From NCBI GenBank assembly GCA_945862465.1, contig CAMAYO010000014.1:1-43880 (forward strand): DNA of 43,880 bases, written 5' to 3'. Below, piece by piece: positions 1 to 9,177 of this stretch; the first letter of the stretch is position 1; each line of letters starts with the position of its first letter. The translations under genes were made by a program, and so were the position numbers. The notes under the pieces were generated by a model. It had not been told where the DNA came from, searched no databases, and was given only the letters and a program-made list of their open reading frames with translations. The stretch comes from Pseudorhodobacter antarcticus. GTDB taxonomy: Bacteria > Pseudomonadota > Alphaproteobacteria > Rhodobacterales > Rhodobacteraceae.

Positions 1-23
1 ATGTCCTTGTTGCGGCGGTGGAA

Positions 24-77
24 CCGGGGGCTGTCTGCCCCCGGACCCCCGAGGATATTTGAACACGAATGAAAGGG
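24..77 (+). repeat. Dispersed hairpin element, copy A
   Basis: A GC-rich hairpin (GGGGGC at 26-31 pairs with GCCCCC at 37-42) is followed by GACCCCCGAGGATATTTG and then CACGAATGAAAGGG. The same layout recurs at 24062-24112, 25829-25884 and, more diverged, at 17374-17427. This copy ends directly at the pccA stop codon. If it follows the rule of the other copies, a plus-strand gene ends just left of the window. Similar intergenic sequences are common in Rhodobacteraceae genomes as far as I recall; the function is unknown. There is no gene in bases 1-77. Confidence 0.75.
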
Positions 78-2081
78 TCAGACGAATTCTAAGATGATGT
101 CGTCAACCTTCAGCGAGGCGCCTGGGGCTGCCTTGATCGCTTTGACCACGCCCGCACGTGTGGCTTTGAGGATGTTTTCCATCTTCATTGCCTCAACCGT
201 GGCAAGAGTTTGGCCTTCTTGCACCTCATCCCCCACAGCCACAACCAGGGTGACAAGCAAGCCGGGCATGGGGCAAAGAAGGAATTTCGACGTATCGGGC
301 GGACTCTTTTCCAGCATATGCTGTGAGAGTTCTGCCGCGCGGGGCGAGCGGACCAGAACTTTAAGATCCGCGCCGCGCAAACGCAGGCGGAAGCCCATGG
401 GAATTTTGCCAACTTTCATCACCAGCGGTTGGCCATCCACCATCAGACGCGCCAAGGCTTGGCCCGGTTGCCAATCAGAGGTGACGCGCAGTTGTGTGGC
501 GTCGGCGAAGGTGATGGTCGACCCATGATGGTCGGCCGCAATCGTCAAGGCGATGCGTTCGCCTTGCAGATCGACCATCCAATCATCGCCGACCTTGCGT
601 TTGTGATTGTCCATGGTGCCAGAAATGCGCGTGCGGCGAATTTCGGCGACACGGTTCATCGCAGCAACTGCGGCAGCGACGCGGCGCAGCAGGTCGGGGC
701 TTAGCGCGGCCCCTTTGAAGCCTTCAGGGTATTCTTCGGCGATAAAGGCCGTAGTGATATTGCCAGAGGTGAAACGCGGGTGATCCATCACGGCGGCGAC
801 AAAGGGCAGGTTGTGACCGATGCCTTCGACCTCGAACGTATCCAGCGCCAGACGCATTTCTTCAATCGCAGCCGAGCGGGTCGGGGCCCAAGTGCACAGC
901 TTGGCAATCATCGGATCGTAATACATCGAAATCTCGCCGCCCTCAAAGACGCCCGTATCATTGCGCACGATGCCACCGCGTTCGGTGGCACCTTCAACAG
1001 GGGGGCGATAGCGGGTGAGACGACCAATAGAGGGGAGAAATTTGCGGTAAGGGTCTTCGGCGTAAAGACGGCTTTCCATCGCCCAGCCGTTGATTTTGAT
1101 ATCTGCTTGGGCGAAGGGCAGCTTTTGCCCATCCGCCACACGGATCATCTGTTCGACCAGATCAATCCCCGTGATAAGTTCCGTCACCGGGTGTTCCACC
1201 TGCAACCGAGTGTTCATTTCCAAGAAGTAGAAGTTACGGGCGCCATCCACAATGAACTCCACCGTGCCAGCCGAGGTATAGCCCACAGCGCGCGCCAAGG
1301 CGCAGGCCTGTTCGCCCATGGCCTTGCGGGTGGCGGCATCAAGGAAGGGTGAGGGCGCTTCTTCGATCACTTTTTGATTGCGCCGCTGGATCGAACATTC
1401 GCGTTCGTGCAGGTAGACGGTGTTGCCGTGTTGGTCGGCCAGAACCTGAATTTCGATGTGGCGGGGTTGGGTAACGAACTTTTCAATGAAAATGCGGTCA
1501 TCGCCAAAGGAAGCCGCAGCTTCGTTCTTGGAAGACTGAAAGCCCTCGCGCGCCTCGTCTGCATCCCATGCAATGCGCATGCCTTTGCCACCACCGCCAG
1601 CCGAAGCCTTGATCATCACGGGATAGCCAATTTCGCCCGAGATTTTCACAGCTTCGTCAGCATCTGCGATGATGCCCATATAACCCGGCACCGTGGAGAC
1701 CCCCGCAGCTTGGGCGATCTTCTTTGAAGTGATTTTGTCACCCATCTGTTCGATGGCCGAAGAGGGCGGGCCGATGAAGACCACGCCTTCGGCTTCCAAA
1801 GCCGCCGCAAAAGCGCGGTTTTCGGATAGGAAGCCGTAGCCGGGGTGAACGGCTTGGGCGCCGGTGGCGCGCACAGCTTCTAGGATCTTATCGATCACGA
1901 TATAGCTTTGGGCCGCAGCGGCGGGGCCGATGTGATAGGCCTCATCCGCCATTTTCACGTGCAAGGCGTTGCGGTCAGCGTCGGAATAGACGGCCACGGT
2001 CTTGATGCCCATCTTGCGGGCAGTCTTGATCACGCGGCAGGCAATCTCGCCGCGGTTGGCGATCAGGATCTTGGTGAACAT
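78..2081 (-). CDS. pccA: Propionyl-CoA carboxylase, biotin carboxylase/BCCP (alpha) subunit
   Basis: This subunit carboxylates its own biotin with ATP and bicarbonate, and PccB then transfers the carboxyl group to propionyl-CoA to give methylmalonyl-CoA. The 667 residues match the family length. A biotin-carboxylase/ATP-grasp domain fills about residues 1-445, with the glycine-rich ATP loop KASAGGGGKGMR and the EMNTRLQVEHPVTE segment. A linking domain (about 490-590) and a biotinyl domain follow. The biotinylation motif EAMKMEN places the modified lysine at about residue 633. It is the last gene of the minus-strand pccB cluster, and the start codon opens directly with MFTKILIANRGEIACR, the standard N-terminus. 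A 3-methylcrotonyl-CoA carboxylase alpha subunit would look similar, but the neighbouring PccB argues for propionyl-CoA. Confidence 0.95.
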   Translation of the reverse strand: MFTKILIANRGEIACRVIKTARKMGIKTVAVYSDADRNALHVKMADEAYHIGPAAAAQSYIVIDKILEAVRATGAQAVHPGYGFLSENRAFAAALEAEGVVFIGPPSSAIEQMGDKITSKKIAQAAGVSTVPGYMGIIADADEAVKISGEIGYPVMIKASAGGGGKGMRIAWDADEAREGFQSSKNEAAASFGDDRIFIEKFVTQPRHIEIQVLADQHGNTVYLHERECSIQRRNQKVIEEAPSPFLDAATRKAMGEQACALARAVGYTSAGTVEFIVDGARNFYFLEMNTRLQVEHPVTELITGIDLVEQMIRVADGQKLPFAQADIKINGWAMESRLYAEDPYRKFLPSIGRLTRYRPPVEGATERGGIVRNDTGVFEGGEISMYYDPMIAKLCTWAPTRSAAIEEMRLALDTFEVEGIGHNLPFVAAVMDHPRFTSGNITTAFIAEEYPEGFKGAALSPDLLRRVAAAVAAMNRVAEIRRTRISGTMDNHKRKVGDDWMVDLQGERIALTIAADHHGSTITFADATQLRVTSDWQPGQALARLMVDGQPLVMKVGKIPMGFRLRLRGADLKVLVRSPRAAELSQHMLEKSPPDTSKFLLCPMPGLLVTLVVAVGDEVQEGQTLATVEAMKMENILKATRAGVVKAIKAAPGASLKVDDIILEFV

Positions 2082-2153
2082 GGGTATTCCTTCGCAATAG
2101 GGCTGTCCGCTGGCGCGGTCGCAAGACGAGTGTTCAGACGGGGCACGCGCATC

Positions 2154-2549
2154 TTAATCCTCCCAATCCTCGTCGCCACCGCCCAAGGCATCGGGGGCGT
2201 CTTCGGCGAAGACTTCAGGATAAGACGACCGCGCACGCGCAGCATCGATTTTCAGCAGAGCGTCGTAAGAGGCGGGGTTGAACGGGTCTTCAGCGGGCAC
2301 AACTTCGCGGCCAAAGAGCCACGACAAGCGGCCCGCATCCAGATTGCCACGTTCAAAGGGTTCCTCACCAAAATACTGCCATAGGGCCGCCATAAAGCCC
2401 GCATCGGCCATACGGTCCACATGTTTGCGGTCGCGGAAGCGTTCGCGCTTGGTGATCTTTGTCGCACCCTCTTTCATGTTGGCGCGCCGGATGACAAATT
2501 GAAAATCAGACCCCGGCAGACGCCCAGGAAAGCCGCGGTGTTTCAGCAT
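2154..2549 (-). CDS. Conserved hypothetical protein in the pcc cluster
   Basis: The protein has 131 residues with a basic first half (KEGATKITKRERFRDRKH, about residues 26-43) and an acidic C-terminus ending GGGDEDWED. I see no signal peptide, membrane segment or catalytic motif, so it is probably cytoplasmic. It lies between the DUF6497-like gene and pccA on the same strand, 72 bases before pccA, so it is probably co-transcribed with the carboxylase subunits. The ribosome binding site before the ATG is weak (AAGAAAG). I do not recognise a function; the position suggests only an accessory role linked to the carboxylase, and that is inference. Confidence 0.7.
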   Translation of the reverse strand: MLKHRGFPGRLPGSDFQFVIRRANMKEGATKITKRERFRDRKHVDRMADAGFMAALWQYFGEEPFERGNLDAGRLSWLFGREVVPAEDPFNPASYDALLKIDAARARSSYPEVFAEDAPDALGGGDEDWED

Positions 2550-2584
2550 AGGCTAGACTTTCTTAAAGGGTGCGCGCGCGACAT

Positions 2585-3004
2585 TCAGAACATCTCCCAT
2601 TGGCAAGCGCCATCTTCGATCTTGTAAGAATTGAAGAATTGCGTGGCTTCGGGATCATCTTCCCCCAAGGGCACATCGCGGTCAGACAGCGAGATGATGA
2701 TTTCGATGGGCTTTAGATCGTCCGCAGGTAGGTTCTTAATCACATAGGTGTTGCACAGATGGTCCATATCACTGCCAGCGGTGTCGGCGTCAATGCTGCC
2801 CCCCTCCCGTGCTATGGCTGGGGCCAAAAAGCGAAAGCGCAGCGCGGGGCCATTGTTGCCCGGAACGTTTGACACCGCTTCCAGCAAGGTCACAGCTTGC
2901 CCCGAGGGCACGTTGATAGGCTCGCTCGCCCAAAGGGGCAGCGGCAGCAATATACCAAGCAGGGCGGGCCAACGCGGCATGGGGCTCATGTGTAAAGAGG
3001 GCAT
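2585..3004 (-). CDS. Secreted or periplasmic DUF6497-like protein
   Basis: The start chosen at 3004 overlaps the pccB stop as TGATG, a typical translational-coupling junction, and gives 139 residues. A longer reading from 3034 lies inside pccB. The N-terminus has a hydrophobic signal-like stretch (PRWPALLGILLPLPLWASEP), so the mature protein is probably periplasmic, perhaps cleaved after WAS. The mature part contains GQAVTLLEAV, a conserved-looking MDHLCN segment and a C-terminal Cys. From memory this resembles small Rhodobacteraceae proteins labelled DUF6497; I could not verify that. Its location inside a carboxylase operon despite an export signal is odd. Function unknown. Confidence 0.65.
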   Translation of the reverse strand: MPSLHMSPMPRWPALLGILLPLPLWASEPINVPSGQAVTLLEAVSNVPGNNGPALRFRFLAPAIAREGGSIDADTAGSDMDHLCNTYVIKNLPADDLKPIEIIISLSDRDVPLGEDDPEATQFFNSYKIEDGACQWEMF

Positions 3005-4533
3005 CAAAGCGGGATATTGTCGTGTTTTTTCCAAGGATTGGATTGCTTCTTGCCCCGCAGAGAGGCAAAGGCCCGCGCCACACGCTTGCGGGTGGATTGC
3101 GGGTGGATCACCTCGTCGATGAAGCCTTTTTCGGCGGCGACAAAAGGGTTGGCAAAGCGGGTTTCATAGTCTTTCACGCGGGCGGCGATCTTTTCTTTAT
3201 CGCCCAGTTCGGACCGATACAGAATTTCGACAGCGCCCTTGGCCCCCATCACGGCAATCTCTGCCGTAGGCCAAGCATAGTTGAAATCACCGCGCAGGTG
3301 CTTGGAGGCCATCACATCATAGGCCCCGCCATAGGCCTTGCGGGTGATCACTGTCACCTTGGGCACCGTTGCCTCGCCATAAGCAAACAGCAGTTTGGCC
3401 CCGTGCTTGATCACCCCGCCCAATTCCTGCGCCACACCTGGCAGAAAGCCTGGCACATCAACCAAGGTCAGGATCGGAATTTCAAAGGCATCGCAAAACC
3501 GCACAAACCGCGCCGCTTTGCGCGAGGCATCAATATCCAAGCACCCTGCCAGAACCATCGGCTGGTTGGCCACCACGCCCACGCTTTGGCCTTCAATGCG
3601 CACAAAACCTGTGATGATGTTGGCGGCATAATCGCGCTGAATTTCGAAAAAATCACCCTCGTCGGCAACTTTTTGGATCAGTTCCTTCATATCATAAGGC
3701 TGGTTTGGGTTGTCGGGGATCAGCGTATCAAGGCTCGCTTCCAACCGCGCTGGGTCGTCGAAAAACGGGCGGACGGGCGCTTTTTCGCGGTTGTTCAACG
3801 GCAAAAAGTCAAACAATCGGCGTGCTTCGGCCAGCATTTCGATGTCATTCTCATAAGCCCCATCAGCGACCGAGGATTTCTTGGTATGGGTTGATGCACC
3901 GCCCAATTCTTCGGCCGACACCACTTCGTTGGTCACGGTCTTGACCACATCGGGGCCAGTCACAAACATGTAAGAACTGTCTTTGACCATAAAGATAAAG
4001 TCCGTCATCGCGGGCGAATAGACCGCACCGCCTGCGCACGGCCCCATGATCAAGCTGATCTGCGGCACGACGCCCGAAGCCATGATGTTGCGCTGAAACA
4101 CCTCGGCGTAACCCGCCAGGGAAGCCACACCTTCTTGAATCCGCGCGCCGCCGGAATCGTTGATGCCAATCACCGGCGCGCCATTTTGAATGGCCATGTC
4201 CATGATCTTGCAGATTTTCTGCGCATGTGTTTCAGACAGTGACCCGCCAAAGACTGTGAAGTCTTGGCTGAACACATAGACCATGCGGCCGTTAATCGTG
4301 CCCCAGCCTGTAACCACGCCGTCCCCTGCGGGACGCTCGGCCTCCATGCCGAAATCGGTGCAGCGGTGCGCCACGAACATATCGAATTCTTCAAACGAGC
4401 CTTCGTCCATCAAGAGTTCAACCCGCTCACGCGCGGTCAGCTTGCCTTTGCCATGCTGCGCCTCGACCCGCCGTTGACCGCCACCCTCGCGGGCCGCCTG
4501 CCGCCGCGTTTCCAGTTCCAGCATTACATCCAT
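3004..4533 (-). CDS. pccB: Propionyl-CoA carboxylase, carboxyltransferase (beta) subunit
   Basis: This is the carboxyltransferase half that moves the carboxyl group from biotin on PccA to propionyl-CoA. The start at 4533 ([18 protein letters not shown]) is chosen because AAAGGA lies eight bases upstream and 509 residues fits the family; the open frame runs a further 35 codons upstream without support. Crotonase-fold glycine-rich oxyanion segments are visible ([25 protein letters not shown], then VDVPGFLPG and [10 protein letters not shown] in the second half). It heads the minus-strand set pccB, DUF6497-like gene, hypothetical gene, pccA. The upstream region holds a perfect 10-bp inverted repeat that may be regulatory. 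Confidence 0.95.
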   Translation of the reverse strand: MDVMLELETRRQAAREGGGQRRVEAQHGKGKLTARERVELLMDEGSFEEFDMFVAHRCTDFGMEAERPAGDGVVTGWGTINGRMVYVFSQDFTVFGGSLSETHAQKICKIMDMAIQNGAPVIGINDSGGARIQEGVASLAGYAEVFQRNIMASGVVPQISLIMGPCAGGAVYSPAMTDFIFMVKDSSYMFVTGPDVVKTVTNEVVSAEELGGASTHTKKSSVADGAYENDIEMLAEARRLFDFLPLNNREKAPVRPFFDDPARLEASLDTLIPDNPNQPYDMKELIQKVADEGDFFEIQRDYAANIITGFVRIEGQSVGVVANQPMVLAGCLDIDASRKAARFVRFCDAFEIPILTLVDVPGFLPGVAQELGGVIKHGAKLLFAYGEATVPKVTVITRKAYGGAYDVMASKHLRGDFNYAWPTAEIAVMGAKGAVEILYRSELGDKEKIAARVKDYETRFANPFVAAEKGFIDEVIHPQSTRKRVARAFASLRGKKQSNPWKKHDNIPL

Positions 4534-4579
4534 GGCACGGGTCCTTTGCATTCGTGACGCCCGTATGACAGGCTTTGTG

Positions 4580-4629
4580 CGCGCAACATAGATGTGCCGC
4601 GCCGCAGCGGAAAGCAAAAATGTTGCGCG
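4580..4629. promoter_or_regulatory. Long-spaced inverted repeat in the pccB upstream region
   Basis: CGCGCAACAT at 4580-4589 is repeated exactly in reverse complement as ATGTTGCGCG at 4620-4629, separated by 30 bases. It lies in the 208-base divergent gap between pccB and the DUF486 gene, 47 bases upstream of the pccB start. It could be a pair of operator half-sites, or fold as a hairpin in a pccB leader transcript. A GCAA-N5-TTGC palindrome (4614-4626) overlaps its right arm. In Rhodobacter sphaeroides, PccR/ScfR recognises TTTGC-containing inverted sites near pcc genes; the resemblance here is partial. Confidence 0.4.
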
Positions 4630-4741
4630 GAGCCGCAATAAAATGACTTTAACGGCCCAAACTCACAGAGGTCAGACCCCGCTGCCCCTGCCCCTTAAGA
4701 AGTTTATGCGCTAACACTTCAACAAAATCGCTGAGGGTTCC

Positions 4742-5092
4742 ATGTCGTTTGTGCCAACGCCTGTCATTACCATTCTTCTGCTTATAGCATCGAACGTCTT
4801 TATGACCTTTGCTTGGTACGGCCACCTGCGGTTCAAAGCCGCTCCGCTGGTCATTGTAATCGCGGTCAGTTGGGGAATCGCCTTCTTTGAATATGTGTTG
4901 CAAGTGCCAGCCAACCGGATCGGCTATGGCTATTTCAGCGCAGCCCAACTCAAAACCATTCAAGAGGTGATCACCCTGATCACATTCGCCGTCTTTTCGA
5001 CCCTTTACCTGAAAGAGCCGATTGGATGGAACCACGCCATAGGCTTTGGCTTGATCGCGCTTGGCGCTTACTTCATCTTTCGCAAATGGTAA
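4742..5092 (+). CDS. DMT-family (DUF486) membrane protein
   Basis: The product is a small integral membrane protein of 116 residues with four hydrophobic segments (about 8-27, 33-50, 70-88 and 95-113). The motifs FAWYGHL, GIAFFEYVLQVPANRIGY and ITFAVFSTLYLKEP are typical of the DUF486 branch of the drug/metabolite transporter superfamily. The length is normal for this four-helix group. No substrate is known. It overlaps the following exporter gene by seven bases, so the two are probably co-transcribed and perhaps translationally coupled. Confidence 0.85.
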   Translation: MSFVPTPVITILLLIASNVFMTFAWYGHLRFKAAPLVIVIAVSWGIAFFEYVLQVPANRIGYGYFSAAQLKTIQEVITLITFAVFSTLYLKEPIGWNHAIGFGLIALGAYFIFRKW

Positions 5093-6297
5093 GCCCCTTG
5101 GCAGACAGCGTTTTCCTGAACCGGAAAACCCCACCCCGCTTGCTGACCCTGACCTTGCTGACAGGTCTTTCGGCGCTGACTTTGAATTTGATGCTGCCGT
5201 CTTTGCCGCAGATGGCGCTTTATTTCGACGTGCCCTATGGCCTGATGCAACTGGCCGTGTCGCTGTATCTGGCGCTATCGGCAGTGGTGCAGGTGGTGAT
5301 CGGGCCGATCAGCGACCGGTTTGGCCGCAGGCAGGTGGTTCTGGGCGCTTTGGCGGTGTTTTTGCTGGCAACCCTAGGCACGCTGCTTGCCCCGAACGCC
5401 ACAGTGTTCTTGGCCTTTCGCATGCTGCAAGCCGTGGTGACGGCGGGCATGGTCCTTAGCCGCGCCGTGGTGCGCGATATGGTCGAGGGGCCACGGGCCG
5501 CTTCGATGATCGGCTACGTCACCATGGGGATGAGTTTGGTTCCCATGATCGGCCCGGTTCTGGGCGGCACGCTGGAAGAGGCGTTTGGCTGGCAATCCAC
5601 TTTTGTTATGCTGCTGGTCTTGGGGTTGGTGGTCACGGCCCTGACTTGGGCCGATATGGGCGAAACCGCCGCCACGGCGCAGCGCAGTTTTGCTCAGCAA
5701 ATCCGGCTCTACCCCGCCCTTTTGGGCGCAGGGAGGTTCTGGGCTTATTGTGGGGTGGCCACCTTTGCCTCGGGCTGTTTTTATGCCTTTTTGGGCGGCG
5801 CCCCCTATGTGGGGGCCAAGGTTTTTGGGCTGCAACCTTCGGCCATTGGGTTGGCCTTTGCCCTGCCTGCCATGGGCTATGCGGCAGGCAACTTTTTGGC
5901 AGGGCGCTTTTCGGTGCGCTTTGGGATGAACCCGATGATTGTGGCGGGTACGATGATCACCACCTGTGGTATGGCGCTTTTGGCGCTGGTGACATGGATG
6001 GGGCTGTCAGGGCCCTTTGCCTTCTTCGGCGCAATGGTGGCTTTGGGCGTGGGCAATGGCATGGCGCTGCCTAATGCCAATGCTGGAATGCTATCTGTGC
6101 GGCCCGAGCTTGCCGGCACGGCCTCGGGCCTTGGTGGGGCGATTGTGATTGGCGGCGGGGCGGCATTGTCGGCCCTTGCCGTCGCAGCCCTGCCCCCAGG
6201 GTCAGGAGAGATGCCGCTGATCGGTTTGATGCTGGGGTGCTCGATCGTATCGACTTTGTCGATTGCCCCCCTTTTGTGGCGCGCGAAAAGCTTGTAA
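5086..6297 (+). CDS. Bcr/CflA-type multidrug efflux MFS transporter
   Basis: The product is a 12-helix major facilitator of 403 residues. The ATG at 5086 gives MVSPLADSVFLNRKTPPRLL and overlaps the DUF486 gene by seven bases; a longer reading (from 5026) lies within that gene. The Bcr/CflA signature is clear: LMLPSLPQMALYF in helix 1, then the loop motif GPISDRFGRRQVVLGAL between helices 2 and 3, and MLQAVVTAGMVLSRAVVRDMV in helix 4. Family members export drugs, sulfonamides or cysteine by proton antiport in the inner membrane. The specific substrate cannot be read from sequence. Confidence 0.88.
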   Translation: MVSPLADSVFLNRKTPPRLLTLTLLTGLSALTLNLMLPSLPQMALYFDVPYGLMQLAVSLYLALSAVVQVVIGPISDRFGRRQVVLGALAVFLLATLGTLLAPNATVFLAFRMLQAVVTAGMVLSRAVVRDMVEGPRAASMIGYVTMGMSLVPMIGPVLGGTLEEAFGWQSTFVMLLVLGLVVTALTWADMGETAATAQRSFAQQIRLYPALLGAGRFWAYCGVATFASGCFYAFLGGAPYVGAKVFGLQPSAIGLAFALPAMGYAAGNFLAGRFSVRFGMNPMIVAGTMITTCGMALLALVTWMGLSGPFAFFGAMVALGVGNGMALPNANAGMLSVRPELAGTASGLGGAIVIGGGAALSALAVAALPPGSGEMPLIGLMLGCSIVSTLSIAPLLWRAKSL

Positions 6298-6343
6298 TTT
6301 TGCGGTTCTGCGATAGCGATGACCTATTTTTATTGGATGAAAA

Positions 6344-6784
6344 ATGAAACTCAGCGGCTCTATTCCTTCAACCTGTTCACCTGAAAACCTGCTGCAGCTC
6401 TTGGGCGACTCGATCACGCTGGGCAAAATCGCACCCGAAGGGTTTGTGTTCGCCGAAAACCGCGCGGACACGGTTCCTTTCACCTTTCGGCGCAGGATTG
6501 GGGTGATTGTGCTTAATCTTGCGGGGCAAATGACCCTGCTTCTGACAGCAGACAAAACATCTGGCCATATCGACATTCAGGCCGATCACCGCATCGGCGG
6601 CGGCGTATCGATCGGGCTGGATATTGTCCAGCAGACCGAGCCAGATCGCAGCCCAATCTTGGCTTGGACAGGCTTGATGACAGCGCGGGGCCTTACAGCA
6701 CGGATCGTAAAAGACCGCGCCGCCGAAGCTGATAAGATCGTGCGAACACTGTTTGAACGCTTGGCTGCCCAAGCGGCAAACTAG
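6344..6784 (+). CDS. CoxG-like SRPBCC domain protein
   Basis: The protein has 146 residues starting MKLSGSIPS, close to the N-terminal strand of CoxG-type SRPBCC proteins. The middle ([15 protein letters not shown], then a hydrophilic strand and [14 protein letters not shown]) and the C-terminal helix ([15 protein letters not shown]) follow the order of that helix-grip fold. CoxG proteins recruit carbon monoxide dehydrogenase to the membrane in some species, but no cox genes are here, so the role is open. Its TAG stop shares the palindrome CTAG (6781-6784) with the stop of the convergent betA gene. The fold assignment is moderate and is by pattern only. Confidence 0.6.
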   Translation: MKLSGSIPSTCSPENLLQLLGDSITLGKIAPEGFVFAENRADTVPFTFRRRIGVIVLNLAGQMTLLLTADKTSGHIDIQADHRIGGGVSIGLDIVQQTEPDRSPILAWTGLMTARGLTARIVKDRAAEADKIVRTLFERLAAQAAN

Positions 6785-8436
6785 CGCTGCGCCGTGCGCC
6801 AGTTGGGGTTGATCCATGGCTGCTGATTAGACCGCGCCAGCATCCCTTTGCCCAAGATATGATCCGCTGCCTTTTCGCCCGTCATAATGGACGGCCCATT
6901 CAGGTTGCCATTGGTGACCTGCGGGAAGATCGAACTGTCGACCACGCGCAAGCCTTCCACCCCGATCACCCGCAATTCCGGATCAACCACCGCCATCAGA
7001 TCATCGCGCCGCCCCATGCGCGACGTGCCGCAGGGGTGATAGGCACTTTCCACATGGGCGCGGATGAACTCGTTCAGATCATCGTCCGATTGCACCGCAG
7101 AGCCGGGCTGGATTTCTGACTTCACAAAGGGCTTGAACGCCTCTTGCGCGAAAATCTCGCGGGTCAGGCGAATGGCGGTGCGGAAATCTTGCCAATCTGA
7201 CGGGTCGGACATGTAGTTGAACACAATCTTGGGCGGCGCAAGCGGGTCAGCCGAACGCAACGTCACCGCCCCGCGCGAGCGTGACCGCATCGGGCCCGTA
7301 TGCACCTGAAACCCATGCCCATGGGCCGAGGCTTTGCCATCATAGCGCACAGCGATGGGCAGGAAATGATATTGAATGTCTGGATATTCAATCCCCGCCT
7401 TTGAGCGGATAAATCCGCAGCTTTCAAACTGATTGGAAGCCCCAAGCCCTTTGCCTGTCAACATCCACTGCGCGCCAATCAGCGCCTTGCCCCACAGGTT
7501 CCAGTATTTATAGAGCGTGATGGGCTGGCTGGCGGCGAATTGCAGGTACAGTTCCAAATGGTCCTGCAAATTCGCCCCCACACCGGGGCGGTCGGCGACC
7601 ATAGGTATCCCCATTTCGGCCAGGTGGGCTGCGGGGCCAATGCCCGAATGCATCAGGATTTTCGGCGTATTGATCACCGATGCCGCCACAATCACCTCGC
7701 GCGCGGCGCGGATCACTTCGACCTTGTCGCCCCGTTGCAGTTCAACCCCAACTGCGCGGCCATCTTCGATCACCACTTTGCGCGCCAAACCGTGGTAGAG
7801 CTGCACATTGCCTTGTTTTAACGCTGGTTTTAGATAGGCGTTGGCCGCAGACCAGCGCCGCCCTTTCCAGATCGTCGCCTCCATCGCGCCAAAGCCTTCT
7901 TGGGCCTCACCGTTGTAATCGGCGGTGGTGTTGTAGCCCGCCTGACCGCCCGCTTTCACAAAGGCGTCAAACAGCGGGTTGTTGCGGGGACCACGGGTGA
8001 TGTGCAGCGGGCCATCGGTGCCGCGAAAATCTGACGGCGCACCATCTTCGCCGTGCCAGTTTTCCATGCGTTTAAAATAGGGCAGCACATCAGCATAGGC
8101 CCAGCCCTGCGCGCCCATGTCCTCCCATGTGTCATAGTCACGGGCATGGCCGCGCACATAGACCATACCATTGATGCTAGACGATCCGCCCACCACCCGC
8201 CCGCGCGGCGTGGCCAAAACCCGCCCGCCCAAATGCAGTTCAGGTTCAGAATGAAAGCCCCAATCATAGCGCGGCATATTCATCGGATAAGACAATGCCG
8301 CAGGCATCTGGATCAAAGGGCCCGCATCGGTGCCACCCGCTTCAATCACAATCACACGCATCCCCGCCTGCCCCAAGCGGTAAGCCAAAGCCGACCCTGC
8401 CGAGCCGGAACCGATGATCACATAATCTGCCTGCAT
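6781..8436 (-). CDS. betA: Choline dehydrogenase (GMC oxidoreductase)
   Basis: An FAD enzyme that oxidises choline to betaine aldehyde at the inner face of the membrane. The 551 residues include the FAD-binding [13 protein letters not shown] (from residue 9), the GMC signatures [19 protein letters not shown] and [13 protein letters not shown], and the C-terminal active-site region [12 protein letters not shown] with [19 protein letters not shown]. It follows betI by about 50 bases, so the two probably form one transcript. The usual partner for the second oxidation step, betaine-aldehyde dehydrogenase BetB, is not in this window. Another GMC alcohol dehydrogenase is possible by sequence, but the context makes choline very likely. 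Confidence 0.93.
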   Translation of the reverse strand: MQADYVIIGSGSAGSALAYRLGQAGMRVIVIEAGGTDAGPLIQMPAALSYPMNMPRYDWGFHSEPELHLGGRVLATPRGRVVGGSSSINGMVYVRGHARDYDTWEDMGAQGWAYADVLPYFKRMENWHGEDGAPSDFRGTDGPLHITRGPRNNPLFDAFVKAGGQAGYNTTADYNGEAQEGFGAMEATIWKGRRWSAANAYLKPALKQGNVQLYHGLARKVVIEDGRAVGVELQRGDKVEVIRAAREVIVAASVINTPKILMHSGIGPAAHLAEMGIPMVADRPGVGANLQDHLELYLQFAASQPITLYKYWNLWGKALIGAQWMLTGKGLGASNQFESCGFIRSKAGIEYPDIQYHFLPIAVRYDGKASAHGHGFQVHTGPMRSRSRGAVTLRSADPLAPPKIVFNYMSDPSDWQDFRTAIRLTREIFAQEAFKPFVKSEIQPGSAVQSDDDLNEFIRAHVESAYHPCGTSRMGRRDDLMAVVDPELRVIGVEGLRVVDSSIFPQVTNGNLNGPSIMTGEKAADHILGKGMLARSNQQPWINPNWRTAQR

Positions 8437-8487
8437 CTTTTATCGCCCCCTGCGGTGCGCCTCTTCTGTCGCTGGGTCAAAGTGACC

Positions 8488-9084
8488 CTATTTCATGGTT
8501 TGAAGCGGTTCAGCGCCAAGATGCGCCGCCAAGTAATCGCGCGCCATGGCTGCCGCTGCAGCGCCATCAGGCGCACCTGGGCGCAGAACTTGGCGCAGAT
8601 ACAGCCCGTCGATCAGCGCGCCCAAGCCTTCGGCAATCGTTTCCGCCCGGGCACCAGCCAAGGGGCGCAAGCCCACCAGCAGGTTCGATTTCAGCCGTCG
8701 CTGATAGACCGCGACCAGACGCTTGGCTTGCGGCACAGTTTGCGCCAAAACCCAAAAGTTCAGCCAAGCCCCCACTGCCTCGCGCCGGAAATTGGCGGGA
8801 CTGAAGGAGGCGACCACAATCGCCTCAATCCGATCCATCGGGGTTTGCGCCACGCTTAAAGCCCCGCGCACTTCAGCCCCGTAAATCGTCATCACGTGGC
8901 GCATTGCGGCCAAAAACATGTCTTCTTTGGACCCAAAGTAGTGATGCGCCAAAGCGCTGGACATCCCCGCGCGCTTGGCAATCTGGCTGACCGTCACGTC
9001 TAAAGAGCCCGTCCGCCCGATCTCAGAGATCGTGGCTTTGACGAGCGCGTCTTTGCGTATAGGCTCCATTCCAAGCTTCGGCAT
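8488..9084 (-). CDS. betI: TetR-family choline-responsive repressor BetI
   Basis: A transcriptional repressor of choline/betaine genes that is relieved by choline. The start at 9084 gives MPKLGMEPIRKDAL, the standard BetI N-terminus, with AAGGA six bases upstream, and a protein of 198 residues. The helix-turn-helix lies at about residues 25-55 (VTVSQIAKRAGMSSALAHHYFGSK). The ligand domain contains AVGAWLNFWVLAQ and the C-terminal GLGALIDGLYLR segment. It is the first gene of a betI-betA unit divergent from choXWV. A perfect palindrome 57 bases upstream of its start is the likely operator. Confidence 0.93.
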   Translation of the reverse strand: MPKLGMEPIRKDALVKATISEIGRTGSLDVTVSQIAKRAGMSSALAHHYFGSKEDMFLAAMRHVMTIYGAEVRGALSVAQTPMDRIEAIVVASFSPANFRREAVGAWLNFWVLAQTVPQAKRLVAVYQRRLKSNLLVGLRPLAGARAETIAEGLGALIDGLYLRQVLRPGAPDGAAAAAMARDYLAAHLGAEPLQTMK

Positions 9085-9114
9085 GCTGTCCTTAAGGGGG
9101 GTTGTGAAAAACAC

Positions 9115-9144
9115 TTGCTTTTTGCAGCTAGCTTGAAGTTTATT
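9115..9144 (+). promoter_or_regulatory. Possible choX promoter
   Basis: TTGCTT (9115-9120) and TTTATT (9139-9144) are spaced 18 bases apart and point toward choX. The right element overlaps the palindromic candidate BetI operator, as expected for repression by occlusion. The -10 match is weak, so this is a proposal, not a firm call. Confidence 0.35.
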
Positions 9145-9155
9145 GACTCGTCAAT
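9142..9155. promoter_or_regulatory. Candidate BetI operator
   Basis: ATTGAC-TC-GTCAAT is a perfect palindrome of two 6-base arms. It lies in the 93-base gap between betI and choX, 57 bases from the betI start and 22 bases from the choX start. BetI sites described in other bacteria have TTGA...TCAA-type arms, which this fits. One site could control both directions. Confidence 0.6.
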
Positions 9156-9177
9156 CAACAAAAAACGGGGAGCCCCT

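Noticed and set aside
4649-5134. Minus-strand frame opposite the DUF486 gene
   Set aside because: The plus-strand product is a recognisable four-helix DUF486 protein; the minus frame has no family features.
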